64,000 bases of DNA from Gammaproteobacteria bacterium HGW-Gammaproteobacteria-1 (GCA_002840095.1 PGZL01000004.1:333494-397493), one strand, 5' to 3'. Positions 20,655 through 29,221 are shown, counted from the stretch's first letter. The notes: generated from the sequence alone by a model not told the origin. Numbers and translations: made by a program.

Positions 20655-21204
20655 TTCAAGGTTCAAGGTTCAAGGTTCAAGGTTCAAGGAGGAGCCGGTG
20701 GCGCAGATTGAACGTTTTGAGCAATTGGAGGTTTGGAAGTTAGCGCGGGAAATGGCGCAGTATATTTATGCTCTCACCGAATGCAGAAAGATTGCGCAGG
20801 ACTATGCTTTGCGGGATCAGATGCGCAGGGCTGCTATTTCGGTCTTGTCAAATATAGCGGAAGGTTTTGAGCGTGGTGGGAACAAGGAGTTTGTGCAATT
20901 CTTGTATATCGCGAAGGGTTCAGCAGGGGAACTGCGCGCCCAGACCTACGTTGCGCAGGACATGAAATATTGGAGCTCGCAGGAATGCCAAGAACTGCGT
21001 GTGAGACTCGAGAGAATTAGCAGACTGCTAAGTGGGCTAATTTGTTATCTGCGTGGTTCGGGAATGAAGGGAGAGCGTTTTCATGTTTCCGATATCAATG
21101 GGAATTATGAGCCTGGAGAAGGTGATGTAGCAGATTCCTGGATTTCAAATACATGCACGCACCCTTGAACCTTGAACCTTGAACCTTGAACCTTGAACCT
21201 TGAA
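20655..21204. repeat. Heptamer inverted-repeat element (TTCAAGG type) enclosing a gene
   Basis: The left arm has five perfect TTCAAGG units (20655-20689) and the right arm six perfect CCTTGAA units (21163-21204). They bound a 473-base interior that is almost exactly one gene. The last left unit overlaps the gene's Shine-Dalgarno (AGGAGG at 20687-20692), and the first right unit supplies its stop codon (TGA at 21166-21168). Confidence 0.95.
20698..21168 (+). CDS. Four-helix-bundle protein (TIGR02436 / 23S rRNA intervening-sequence protein family)
   Basis: A 156-residue helical protein. The opening FEQLEVWKLAREMAQYIY, RDQMRRAAISVLSNIAEG near residue 40, and GNKEFVQFLYIAKGSAGELR near 61 are the family core. 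Family members occur as inserts in 23S rRNA genes and between ordinary genes, and are related in fold to the Avd protein of diversity-generating retroelements; their role is unknown. The GTG start is fixed by AGGAGG six bases upstream. The gene is less GC-rich than its hydrogenase neighbours and sits inside heptamer arms between hydG and hydD, so it looks inserted. Confidence 0.9.
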   Translation: MAQIERFEQLEVWKLAREMAQYIYALTECRKIAQDYALRDQMRRAAISVLSNIAEGFERGGNKEFVQFLYIAKGSAGELRAQTYVAQDMKYWSSQECQELRVRLERISRLLSGLICYLRGSGMKGERFHVSDINGNYEPGEGDVADSWISNTCTHP

Positions 21205-21239
21205 CTTCAACGAGCCTGAATACGGGGATGCGCGGTGCG

Positions 21240-22019
21240 ATGAAACCGAAAGTGGCGGTGCATAAATTCAGTTCCTGCGACGGCTGCCAACTCGCCTTTC
21301 TCAATCTGGGCGAGGGACTGCTGCAGCTCAACGAGCTGGTGGACATCGTCCATTTCGCGGAGGCCGGTTATCTGGACGAGGACGCCAAGGTGGACCTCGC
21401 CTTCGTCGAGGGCAGCATCTCCACGCCGCATGAGCTGGAGCGCATCAAGCGCGTGCGCGCCAACAGCAAGTACCTGGTGACCATCGGCGCCTGCGCCACG
21501 GCCGGCGGCTTGCAGGCGCTGCGCAACATGGCCGACGGCAACGCCTGGCTGGCCGGCGTCTATGCCGGGCCGGAGCATGTTCCCTTCCTGCCCACCTCCA
21601 CGGCGGTGGCGCAGAACGTGCGCGTCGATCTGGAGCTGTGGGGCTGCCCGGTGAACAGCCGTCAGGTGGTGCTGGCGGTGCGCGATCTGCTGTTCGGCGT
21701 GGCGCCGCGCGACGAGACGGAAAAGGTCTGCCTGGAGTGCAAGCGCAAGGGCAACGTGTGCGTGATGGTGACGAAGAACGTGCCCTGCATGGGGCCGGTG
21801 ACGCGTACCGGCTGCGGTGCGCTGTGCCCCAGCTTCGGCCGCGACTGCTACGCCTGTTTCGGCCCGGCGGAGGCGCCCGAAACCGCGGCCCTGGCGCGTC
21901 GCTTCGAGGGCTTCGGCCTGTTGCCCGAGGCCATCGCCCACCGCTTCCTGTTCATCAACAACGGAGCGCCGGCTTTCCATGCGGAAGGTGTGCGCTGGCA
22001 GGAGAAGAATCATGAGTGA
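21240..22019 (+). CDS. hydD: Group 3b [NiFe] hydrogenase small subunit
   Basis: A 259-residue small subunit without a Tat signal, as in cytosolic group 3 enzymes. The proximal-cluster cysteines begin with SSCDGCQLAF (C13, C16), continue at GACATAGG near 87 and ELWGCP near 134, and further clusters are CLECKRKGNVC near 164 and CGALCPSFGRDCYACFGP near 190. It carries electrons from the NiFe site. The ATG at 21240 is preferred; an ATG twelve bases earlier (21228) is also possible. It overlaps the large-subunit gene by eight bases. Confidence 0.94.
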   Translation: MKPKVAVHKFSSCDGCQLAFLNLGEGLLQLNELVDIVHFAEAGYLDEDAKVDLAFVEGSISTPHELERIKRVRANSKYLVTIGACATAGGLQALRNMADGNAWLAGVYAGPEHVPFLPTSTAVAQNVRVDLELWGCPVNSRQVVLAVRDLLFGVAPRDETEKVCLECKRKGNVCVMVTKNVPCMGPVTRTGCGALCPSFGRDCYACFGPAEAPETAALARRFEGFGLLPEAIAHRFLFINNGAPAFHAEGVRWQEKNHE

Positions 22020-23310
22020 ACGGCGCGACATCAGCATCAACGTGCCGGTGCTGGCCCGGGTCGAAGGCGAGGGCGCCATGGAACTGGAGGTGCGCGACGG
22101 CCACATCACCGATCTCAAGCTGCGCATCTTCGAGCCGCCGCGCCTGTTCGAGAAATTTCTCGAAGGCCGCAGCTACACCGAAGTGCCGGACATCGTGGCG
22201 CGCATTTGCGGCATCTGCCCGGTGGCCTACCAGATGAGCGCGGCCCATGCCATCGAGATGGTGTTCGGTGCCAAAACCACCCCTTGGGTGCGCGAGATGC
22301 GCCGCCTGTTCTATTGCGGCGAGTGGATCGAGAGCCACGCCCTGCACATCCACCTGCTGGCCCTGCCCGACTTCCTCGGCTACGAGTCGGCCATCGCCAT
22401 GGCGGCGGACCATCCGGAAGAAGTGAAGCGCGGCCTGCGCCTGCAGGAGCTGGGCAACAGCCTGGTGCGCCTGCTCGGCGCCCGTTCGGTCCATCCCATC
22501 GGCGTGCGCGCCGGCGGCTTCTTCCACGCGCCGCGGGCGGAACAGATGCGGGCCAAGCTGGAGGAGTGTCGTGCCGCCCTGCCCGAGGTGGAGGCGCTGG
22601 TGCGCTGGGTCGCCGCGCTGGACCTGCCCGACGATCCGCAGACCTTCACCTCCGTTGCCCTGCGCCACCCGGAGGAATACGCCTTCAACGAGGGCCGTAT
22701 CGTCTCCGATGACGGCCTCGACATCGACATCAGCGAATTCCACCAGCACTTCCAGGAAAGCCATATCCCGCACGCCAACGCGCTGCACTGCCATCTGCAC
22801 GGCAAGCCCTACCTGGTCGGGCCGCTGGCGCGCGTCAATCTCAACTACGCCCAGCTGCCCGAGGCGGTGCGCGTCAACCTGGAACAGACCCCGGCCCACT
22901 TCCCCAGCAACAACATGTTCCACAGTGCCCTGGCCCGCGCGGTGGAACTGCACTTCGCGCTGCTGGAGGCGATCCGCATCCTGGAAGGCTATGCCGTGCC
23001 CGACACGCCCTACGTGGAAGTCACACCGCGCGCCGGTGTCGGCTACGGCTGCACCGAAGCGCCGCGCGGCATCCTCTGGCACCGTTACGAACTGGATGAC
23101 CAGGGTCGCGTGATGCAGGCCACCATCGTGCCGCCCACCAGCCAGAACCAGGCGCGCATCGAGGAGGACCTGCGCCGCTCGCTGGAAGCCATGGGCCTGG
23201 ACAAGCCGGACGATGAAATCCGCCTGCGCGGCGAGACGGTGATCCGCAACTACGATCCGTGCATCTCCTGCGCCACGCACTTTCTCAAGGTGAGCATCAA
23301 GCGGGAGTAA
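22012..23310 (+). CDS. hydA: Group 3b [NiFe] hydrogenase large subunit
   Basis: A 432-residue catalytic subunit of the cytosolic, NAD(P)-linked class. The L1 motif RICGICPVAYQM has cysteines at 66 and 69; L2 is DPCISCATHF with cysteines at 417 and 420, followed by a nine-residue tail that maturation would trim. TEAPRGILWH, another conserved block, lies near 350. Group 3b enzymes oxidise H2 with NAD(P)+ or evolve H2 under reducing conditions, and some also reduce sulfur. A dedicated protease gene follows after a repeat-filled gap. Confidence 0.96.
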   Translation: MSERRDISINVPVLARVEGEGAMELEVRDGHITDLKLRIFEPPRLFEKFLEGRSYTEVPDIVARICGICPVAYQMSAAHAIEMVFGAKTTPWVREMRRLFYCGEWIESHALHIHLLALPDFLGYESAIAMAADHPEEVKRGLRLQELGNSLVRLLGARSVHPIGVRAGGFFHAPRAEQMRAKLEECRAALPEVEALVRWVAALDLPDDPQTFTSVALRHPEEYAFNEGRIVSDDGLDIDISEFHQHFQESHIPHANALHCHLHGKPYLVGPLARVNLNYAQLPEAVRVNLEQTPAHFPSNNMFHSALARAVELHFALLEAIRILEGYAVPDTPYVEVTPRAGVGYGCTEAPRGILWHRYELDDQGRVMQATIVPPTSQNQARIEEDLRRSLEAMGLDKPDDEIRLRGETVIRNYDPCISCATHFLKVSIKRE

Positions 23311-23317
23311 GGTAGGG

Positions 23318-23511
23318 GGCGCATCGCGCACCGAATCCCACGGCAGCACCAACGACGGACCAGCAGGAGCCCACTCCGTGGGCGAAAACGGTGCCGGATT
23401 CCGGCACCATTCGCCGAGAGGACTCGGCTCCTACAATTTCTGTTGGTGCGCACCGCGCACCACAACGGCCAGCGGAACAACCCCTGATGGTGCGCAGTGC
23501 GCACCCTACAC
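23318..23511. repeat. Cluster of short palindromic repeats between hydA and its protease
   Basis: Several mosaic pieces occur: GCGCATCGCGCACC near 23318, a CCCACTCCGTGGGCG hairpin near 23370, CCGAGAGGACTCGG near 23414, GTGCGCACCGCGCACC near 23448 and GGTGCGCAGTGCGCACC near 23489. Related units recur at 37.8, 41.1 and 60.6 kb. No gene is supported here. Confidence 0.75.
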
Positions 23512-23513
23512 CG

Positions 23514-23963
23514 ATGTCACACAAATCTATCCTCATTCTCGGCGTCGGCTCCCCCTTCGGCGCCGACCGCCTCGGCTGGCAGGCCGTCGCCGCCCTCGAA
23601 CGGCAATCGCTTGCCGCACAGTTTCCCGATCTCGATATCCGGTTTGAACAAAGCGATCGACCCGGCAGCCGATTGCTCACCCTGCTGGGCCAGGCCGATG
23701 CCGCGATCATCATCGATGCCATGCGTGCGGGCCTGCCTGCGGGCAGCGTGCGGCGGTTTGCCGTTGACGAACTGGATGCCGAGTCAGGTTTGATGTCGAC
23801 GCACGGCTTTGGCGTTGCCGATGCGCTGGCGTTGGGGCAGGCCCTGGGAGGACTGCCGGGGGAGATGGTTGTGGTGGGGATAGAGATGGGGGAGGGTGAA
23901 CTGGCGGTGGAGTCGCAGGCGGCGTTGCTTGAGTTGGTGCAGGGAGAGTTGGGGCGGATGTAG
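23514..23963 (+). CDS. Hydrogenase maturation protease (HybD/HycI-like)
   Basis: A 149-residue peptidase family M52-like protein that would cleave the C-terminal tail of the hydrogenase large subunit after nickel insertion. It opens with ILILGVGSPFGADRLGW, a variant of the family G-N-x-L-x-x-D-D-G signature, has DAMRAG near residue 68 (nickel-ligand acid) and THGFGVADALAL near 96 (nickel-ligand His). The position after hydA makes it the likely processor of the group 3b enzyme. The signature is divergent, so specificity is inferred. Confidence 0.82.
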   Translation: MSHKSILILGVGSPFGADRLGWQAVAALERQSLAAQFPDLDIRFEQSDRPGSRLLTLLGQADAAIIIDAMRAGLPAGSVRRFAVDELDAESGLMSTHGFGVADALALGQALGGLPGEMVVVGIEMGEGELAVESQAALLELVQGELGRM

Positions 23964-24272
23964 GGGCGGCTATGCCGTGATGGGTGGGTGGTGCACTGCC
24001 CGCGCTGGCTTGGGCGGGGGATTCATTTATCTGACTGGTGGTTGATTGGGGGATCGTGTCGGCCTGCAGCGTGCCGGCCGTGACCTGGTCATCCTGCTGA
24101 TCGTCGTCATCGTCCTGACCACCGTCATGTCCTGGTCGCATATCCGCCGCTGCCCTGTCCGGCAGCCGGCCGTTTGCATGGGCCACCCAAACGAAAGGGC
24201 TCCGCGGGGCCCGTGGCCCCAGCCCGGACCGAGGTCTGTGCCACTGCGCCGGCGGACGAAAGGGAGCGCCGT
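23964..24272. other. Intergenic stretch, no gene supported
   Basis: 309 bases between the convergent hydrogenase protease and Rieske genes. A short frame here (from 24046) has one hydrophobic run but then reads antisense to the Rieske gene, so it is not called. No terminator or repeat was clear. Confidence 0.5.
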
Positions 24273-24887
24273 TCAGGTGGTGGTCGCGTCCTCGCCAATC
24301 AACAGGCGGCTTCCGCCCAGGAAGCGGTACGGTGGTACCACCAGGTTCGACGGCGCCGGCACGCCCTTGTAGACGCGGCCGGCGAGATCGAAGCGGGAGC
24401 CGTGGCACGGGCAATAGAAACCGCCTTTCCAGTCTGCACCGAGGTCCGGCGGGGAGACATCCGGGCGGTAGCTGGGGGCACAGCCGAGGTGGGTACAGAT
24501 GCCGATCAGGACCACCACATCCGGGCGGATGGAACGCAGCGGGTTGTGGGCGTATTCCGGCTGCTGTTTGGTATTGGTGGAGTCGGGGTCGAGCAACAGA
24601 TCGTTCAGGCTGGGCAGGTCGCGCAGATTGCGTTCGGTGCGCCGCAGGATCCATACGGGTTGGCCGCGCCATTCGACGGTCAGAAGCTGACCCGGCTCGA
24701 GTTTGCTGAAGTCGGCTTCTACGGGGGCACCGGCGGACTGCGCGCGGGCGCTCGGCTTCATCGACAGCAGCAGCGGTGTCGCCACGGCGACGGCGCCGAT
24801 GGCGCCGACGACGGTAGTCATGGCAGTCAGCAGCCGCCGTCGGCCCATATCCGGATTCGTAGCCATATCCAGTTCACTGATGCTCAT
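24273..24887 (-). CDS. petA: Orphan Rieske [2Fe-2S] protein (ubiquinol-cytochrome c reductase iron-sulfur subunit type)
   Basis: A 204-residue protein with a Tat-like anchor (GRRRLL then a hydrophobic helix, about 15-42) and a C-terminal Rieske domain. The cluster ligands are complete: CTHLGC (C131, H133, C136) and CPCHGS (C159, C161, H162), with the disulfide cysteines of the bc1 type. It would sit in the cytochrome bc1 complex and pass electrons from quinol to cytochrome c1. No cytochrome b or c1 gene is adjacent on either side, so it is either a second copy or separated from petBC. GAGGT precedes the ATG. Confidence 0.92.
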   Translation of the reverse strand: MSISELDMATNPDMGRRRLLTAMTTVVGAIGAVAVATPLLLSMKPSARAQSAGAPVEADFSKLEPGQLLTVEWRGQPVWILRRTERNLRDLPSLNDLLLDPDSTNTKQQPEYAHNPLRSIRPDVVVLIGICTHLGCAPSYRPDVSPPDLGADWKGGFYCPCHGSRFDLAGRVYKGVPAPSNLVVPPYRFLGGSRLLIGEDATTT

Positions 24888-25392
24888 TGTTTACCTCGTT
24901 CGCCGGCAGGGTGGTTGTGGCACGAATACCTGGTATCAAAGCAAAGGATGTGCCGCAAATGACATACAAATGGAATGGTTTGGGATCCCGGCTGGGGACG
25001 GCTTCGGCCAAGGAAAACCAAAGGGCGGGACGGCTTGGCGCGCGGCATGATGTCGCGTCGCGTGTGCCATAGATGACGTAGGCGATGTTTAAAGCGCTAT
25101 AAATGGCGTGCTAGACGCAGCATGACGGAGGGCGGCACCATGGCTGTGGATTGAACCGGGATGGCGTTGATGTGCGCTGTTGCGCGGATTGATTTAGATG
25201 CGGGGAGCCGCCCAGCGCGCTCGCGGTGTGGGGTGAATAAATCTGTACCGATTTTCCAAACAAGCTCGCCTGAGGTATCGCGCAGGTGGCGTGTGCAAAC
25301 GCACGCTGTAGCCCTTGGTTGGTTTCCCCCACCGGTAAATACGGTATATTTTGGCGGGTCCGCCACGGTAGGCGGTTGCCATTGGAGGGTTT
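24888..25392. other. Intergenic region, no gene supported
   Basis: 505 bases between the divergent Rieske and membrane-protein genes. It must hold both promoters. A TATATT-like -10 near 25336 is the best candidate for the rightward gene; no -35 partner was convincing. No repeat or RNA gene was recognised. Confidence 0.45.
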
Positions 25393-25875
25393 ATGAAAGA
25401 ATGGATTAAGTCCAATCGCGGTGCTCTGTTTTTCCTCTTCTGTGTCGTCCTTGCCATTGCCGCTTTTGCCCATTGGGGTTCGAACCACGCGGATTCGATG
25501 AACGCCGACCAGGCAAAAGGCACGGTGGCCGCCGGTACGTTGACGTACATTCTCTACGCCATCGGCGTGCTCTACCTGTTTATGTACGTCACCTGGCTGC
25601 ATTTCCTGGCCGTCATGAACCTGGATCGCAAGAAGGACGAGTTGACGACTCCCGCCAAAGTTTTTGCCTGGCCGATGCTGATCGTCGGATACGCGCTCGA
25701 TGTCAGTTTCAATCTCACCGTCGGTACCGTAAGTTTCCTGGAGCTGCCCCATGAGCTGACCTTCTCGGAACGCTGCAGCAGGCATATCAACGAAGGTGGC
25801 TGGCGCGGCGATGTGGCGCGGTGGTGGTGCGATAACTACCTGAACCCGTTTGACAAGAGCGGCAAGCATTGCTGA
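25393..25875 (+). CDS. Small membrane protein resembling phage lysis-region proteins
   Basis: A 160-residue protein with an N-terminal helix (about 10-27), a second near 47-70 and a third near 92-107. The C-terminal part reads FLELPHELTFSER, then RGDVARWWCDNYLNPFD and a terminal HC. That tail pattern occurs in small membrane proteins of phages and prophages, usually near lysis genes. Function is not established. It is followed after 12 bases by a murein endopeptidase homologue. GGAGG precedes the ATG. Confidence 0.65.
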   Translation: MKEWIKSNRGALFFLFCVVLAIAAFAHWGSNHADSMNADQAKGTVAAGTLTYILYAIGVLYLFMYVTWLHFLAVMNLDRKKDELTTPAKVFAWPMLIVGYALDVSFNLTVGTVSFLELPHELTFSERCSRHINEGGWRGDVARWWCDNYLNPFDKSGKHC

Positions 25876-25887
25876 GCGTAAGTCAGC

Positions 25888-26607
25888 ATGACGCGCTGCC
25901 GGTTCATCAATGGGAAAACGCGCCTCCCGGTACCGGTCGCGGCGCTGGTCCTGAATCTGTTGCTCATGGGCCATGGCCTCGCCGCAGAAAGTGTGTGCTA
26001 CGGCACCACCAAGAACGGGCGGTTGGAGAACGGGGTGCAATTGCCCTCCGCGGGCGGGAACTTCGTGTCCTACGGCTTCCTTCCCGAAGTCACGGGCCGT
26101 ACCTACGTCCACAGCAAAGTCCGGGACGTCATTGTCGAGGCCTACCGCAGCCTGGAACAGGAGCATCCGGACAAGGTCTACAAATTCGCCGAGACCGGTT
26201 TCAAACACGGCGGCCGCTTCAAGCCGCACAAGACCCACCAGAACGGCCTGTCCGTGGACTTCATGGTTCCCGTGACGGACAAGAGCGGCAAGTCGGTCCA
26301 CCTGCCGACCACCGCGTTCAATCGCTACGGCTACGACATCGAGTTCGATGGCAAAGGCCGATTCGAGGAATACGCCATCGACTACGAGGCACTGGGTGCC
26401 CATGTCGTGGCCTTGCATAGGGCAGCCGCGCAGCACGGAATAGGGATATGGCGCGTGATCTTCGACCCGAAGCTGACGCCAAATCTCTATGCCACGAAGT
26501 ATGGCGCGTACATAAAGCAGAATATCGAAATACCAACCAAGGCATCATGGGTGCGCCATGATGAGCATTATCATGTTGATTTCGAGGTTGGATGTCAGGG
26601 CATGTAG
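25888..26607 (+). CDS. Penicillin-insensitive murein endopeptidase-like protein (MepA/LAS family)
   Basis: A 239-residue secreted peptidase. A hydrophobic N-terminal segment (about 14-31, ending GLAAES) is followed by CYGTTKNGRLENGVQLP and NFVSYG, the MepA opening. The LAS-type zinc motifs are HQNGLSVDF (His and Asp ligands, near 117-124) and HYHVDF near the C-terminus. Such enzymes cut peptide cross-links in peptidoglycan. Next to a phage-like membrane protein it may be a lysis-cassette remnant or a domesticated cell-wall enzyme. Its TAG stop overlaps an inverted repeat. Confidence 0.85.
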   Translation: MTRCRFINGKTRLPVPVAALVLNLLLMGHGLAAESVCYGTTKNGRLENGVQLPSAGGNFVSYGFLPEVTGRTYVHSKVRDVIVEAYRSLEQEHPDKVYKFAETGFKHGGRFKPHKTHQNGLSVDFMVPVTDKSGKSVHLPTTAFNRYGYDIEFDGKGRFEEYAIDYEALGAHVVALHRAAAQHGIGIWRVIFDPKLTPNLYATKYGAYIKQNIEIPTKASWVRHDEHYHVDFEVGCQGM

Positions 26608-26650
26608 GGTCAGATTCTACAGGGAACGGTAGAGGATAGAATCTGACCCT
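26606..26650. repeat. 13-base perfect inverted repeat after the endopeptidase
   Basis: AGGGTCAGATTCT (26606-26618) and AGAATCTGACCCT (26638-26650) face each other over a 19-base loop. There is no T-run, so this is a dispersed repeat rather than a terminator. AGAATCTGACCCT-like ends are seen around REP-type elements. Confidence 0.7.
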
Positions 26651-26676
26651 GATGACGCTCACTTATCACCTGATCA

Positions 26677-26973
26677 CTACGGGCGACATTTCTTCGAGCA
26701 GGACTGATATTCACGGTTGCACTGCGTCAAGCCTTGTGAATAGTTGGTGTCGCACTGTGCAACGCATGCGGCCTTGCATCCCGCCAGATTTTGAATGAAG
26801 TTGCATTCGGCATCGCACGAGTTCTTGCATGGACCCACTGCGCCTGAAACAAGCGACGAGCAGAAGCGCAACTCAGCCTCGCAGTCGTTTATGCACTCGG
26901 AATGGGAGCCGGCAGCAGATACTGAAACAGAAAACATTAGCATTGCCAGAAGGAAGATATATCGAGCAAACAT
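26677..26973 (-). CDS. Small secreted cysteine-rich protein
   Basis: A 98-residue precursor with a Sec signal (FARYIFLLAMLMFSVSVSAAG) and a mature part of about 75 residues with twelve cysteines in spaced pairs (ECINDC, PCKNSC, ACVAQC, SCSKKC). An even number suggests six disulfides in the periplasm or outside the cell; metal binding is an alternative. No family was recognised. The ATG at 26973 was chosen because GGAGG lies seven bases upstream; a longer frame to 26997 lacks a site. The base composition is lower in GC than the surrounding core genes. Confidence 0.7.
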   Translation of the reverse strand: MFARYIFLLAMLMFSVSVSAAGSHSECINDCEAELRFCSSLVSGAVGPCKNSCDAECNFIQNLAGCKAACVAQCDTNYSQGLTQCNREYQSCSKKCRP

Positions 26974-27134
26974 TGAACACCTCCGATGTGTTGTCATAAC
27001 TCGACCGAGTCGATGGAGTAAACGGCGTCAGGATACAGGTTGTAGTGAGATTGTCGATACTGTGTTTTGTCGGGGTTCCTGGTTATGCTTGTCGTTTAGA
27101 CTTATGACTCTAAACAGTCTGCTCATGGGATTTG

Positions 27135-27519
27135 GTGCGCTACGCGCGGTTGTATTGGGTCGGGGTTCCGCCCCCGTACGACGTGTTACTTTCTTTTGCG
27201 CGGCCAAAAGAAACTAACGAAAGAAAAGGCCGCCCCGATGTGACGGCACATCCCTGTGCCGACGGAAGAATGCGCGCCATCCATGGCGCGCCCCCTACGG
27301 GCTATTCCGCTCCGGGCTGCGATGTTCATGATGGACATCCATGTCCATCACCCTTCGGGCAGCCTCCGGCTGTGCGATTCGGCTATCCTGCCGAATCGTC
27401 GGCGAGATAAAGGGGGGTTGAAAGTCAAAGGAAGCTCGCCTGACGGCATCGCGGGGGAGGCGTGCGCTGCGCGCACGCGGGATATCTGAAAACCGTGGTC
27501 TGTCCCGGGTTGTTCCTTT
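27135..27519 (+). repeat. Long dispersed element, left copy of the cargo-bearing pair
   Basis: Starts with GTGCGCTACGCGCGG, contains GCGCGGCCAAAAGAAACTAA near 27198 and the CATCCATGGCGCGCC core near 27279, and ends at the inner border GTGGTCTGTCCC. A 70-base insertion near 27321-27397 (ATGATGGACATCCATGTCCAT and a CCGAATCG hairpin) is absent from the right copy. Confidence 0.85.
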
Positions 27520-27541
27520 AAGCGTTTGTTGGAGCGTCGTG

Positions 27542-28180
27542 TTAAATACGGCCTGTCTTAATTAGTTGGGAGCATTGTTTCTCTTCGGTTGTCGGAAAAA
27601 ACTTGCTCTTGATTTTGTGCCAAGCCGGGAACGAACCTAGCACAAACTTCGAAAGCATAACTTCGGCACACGATGCGTGCCTCCCCGCCAACTGAAACCC
27701 ACTTGCAATTAGTCTTGCGTCGGATTCCATTTCTTGCGAGGAGCGCGGCAGTGTCTTTGTGTCTAGCTGTCTTAGAAGCTCGAAATCGTGCTCTAAACGA
27801 GCAGTATGGGTTTCTATGTTGTCATAGATTGTTTTCAGCAAACTCAAGTGTGCGGCAATAGTTACGTGGATCGGCATAACGCGAATCATTGATGCTTCAA
27901 ATAAACTAGAAAGCGTTGGGCGCTTCCAAATCAAATGTTGGGAAAGCCACATTGAGTATTCGTCTTCTGGAATGTTTTGTTCTGCGGCAAGTCGTCTAAG
28001 ATTTTCTCCGGCAGCTCGGAACTCAGCGAGGTTGCCGATTATGAGCATGGCTGCTGAAGATTCTTCTCGCCGCCGTGCATCACGAGCTACAACGAGAGCT
28101 GCGCCAAGAGCAAAGAACCCGCCCGCTACAGCGCCGAGGAGGGTTTGCCATTGGTCTAAGAAGCAGATGAAGTCTTGCAT
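27542..28180 (-). CDS. Hypothetical single-pass membrane protein (cargo gene)
   Basis: A 212-residue protein with a short N-terminus, one membrane helix (about 12-32, LLGAVAGGFFALGAALVVARD) and a helical cytoplasmic or periplasmic domain. No family was recognised. The arrangement, a single anchor followed by a helical domain, is common among unknown proteins in accessory DNA. It is A+T-richer than neighbouring genes. It lies downstream of a DUF4145-like gene on the same strand with a gap of 104 bases and ends just inside the left inverted repeat. Confidence 0.7.
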   Translation of the reverse strand: MQDFICFLDQWQTLLGAVAGGFFALGAALVVARDARRREESSAAMLIIGNLAEFRAAGENLRRLAAEQNIPEDEYSMWLSQHLIWKRPTLSSLFEASMIRVMPIHVTIAAHLSLLKTIYDNIETHTARLEHDFELLRQLDTKTLPRSSQEMESDARLIASGFQLAGRHASCAEVMLSKFVLGSFPAWHKIKSKFFPTTEEKQCSQLIKTGRI

Positions 28181-28284
28181 GGGGCGTTATCGTTCAGATG
28201 CATCTAACGTCAGATGTAACCGGCTACCGGAGCGCGAAGGGTACCGGCAAGCGCAGATTGCCGGGCGTTCGGTTGACGGAGTGG

Positions 28285-29022
28285 TTAGGGCTTGGCGGCA
28301 CGGCGTTCATTCAATTCGAATGGAAGTACGTAAATGTACTTCGCCAGCTCGCGTATGAAGTCAATAAGTTGCCTTGCGTCATTAGGCGATACATCGTTAA
28401 TTGGATCAAAATGTGCGCCAGTGTTCCCGATCAACCGAACCTCTCTAGACCAGTCGGAGAGGGTTGGATGAAGTAACCCCTTTGTGGACATATTGGCTAG
28501 GCGTTGGGCTAATGTCCCGGTTGTTTCGCCTCTATCGACGGCGATTGCCTCGAGGGTTCGTCTTGCCATTGCCGCGGCAGCCCTTGGACAGTTTGCGGAG
28601 AGCGCAAGAGCCGCCTCATGATAGGCACTAGCCACAGTCACGGGCACGGCCTTATGGAGAGTGGCGCCGACTAAGGGCCACCAATGAAAACCCTTCCATG
28701 AGCTTATTCCGCCTCCCTTGCGCTCTATGGACCGATGCTCTCCGGTCCATTGTTCTTCGATGATCGCAATGCCTTGGTGGCAGTTGCGGCAAAGCATAAC
28801 CGTTGCTTGTTCGTGGAATGTTGGAACATTGGGTCCGTCACGACTGACGATGTACCCGCCATCAAACGTCAATGGCAGCGACCCAACAAAATCGAAACTG
28901 GACTGCTTTTCACACCTCGGACAAAGCCCAGAGGGGTTAGCGGAATCTGGCGGTCCATCATGGCTTTCTGGTAGGGGTTCACCGCGCTTTCCAACGGTCT
29001 TCTTTCTTCCAAAGCCAAACAT
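28285..29022 (-). CDS. DUF4145-like protein with N-terminal zinc-binding motifs (cargo gene)
   Basis: A 245-residue soluble protein. Two CxxC pairs (LCPRCEKQ near 33 and MLCRNCHQ near 77) suggest a zinc ribbon. The C-terminal half has PRAAAAMARRTLEAIAVDRG near 147 and IGNTGAHFDP near 197, the pattern of DUF4145. That domain is often found alone or with restriction-like and other defence proteins; a role in defence is only a suggestion from the family and the mobile-looking context. GGAG lies upstream of the ATG. Confidence 0.75.
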   Translation of the reverse strand: MFGFGRKKTVGKRGEPLPESHDGPPDSANPSGLCPRCEKQSSFDFVGSLPLTFDGGYIVSRDGPNVPTFHEQATVMLCRNCHQGIAIIEEQWTGEHRSIERKGGGISSWKGFHWWPLVGATLHKAVPVTVASAYHEAALALSANCPRAAAAMARRTLEAIAVDRGETTGTLAQRLANMSTKGLLHPTLSDWSREVRLIGNTGAHFDPINDVSPNDARQLIDFIRELAKYIYVLPFELNERRAAKP

Positions 29023-29221
29023 AGAATTCTCCGAGTAGGGGAAAACCCTAACGATGATTAGATGGCCATATGATTGATATCGCAGACTGTGAATTGTTCC
29101 ATTTCATAGTTTTCTTTCTCTTTCGGGCAGTTGCGTCCTGTATTGGCGGGAGCCCGTGGGCGAATATACCGCAAAATGACTGTATATCAACATATCGGTC
29201 GATTGACTGATATCGGTTGAT

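Noticed and set aside
20641..21210. Retron or diversity-generating retroelement
   Set aside because: A four-helix-bundle gene is present but there is no reverse transcriptase or template/variable repeat pair nearby.
24046..24372. Short plus-strand frame with one hydrophobic stretch
   Set aside because: It has no clear Shine-Dalgarno and more than a quarter of it is antisense to the Rieske gene.
26606..26650. Terminator after the endopeptidase
   Set aside because: The stem has a 19-base loop and no T-run; it fits a dispersed repeat better.
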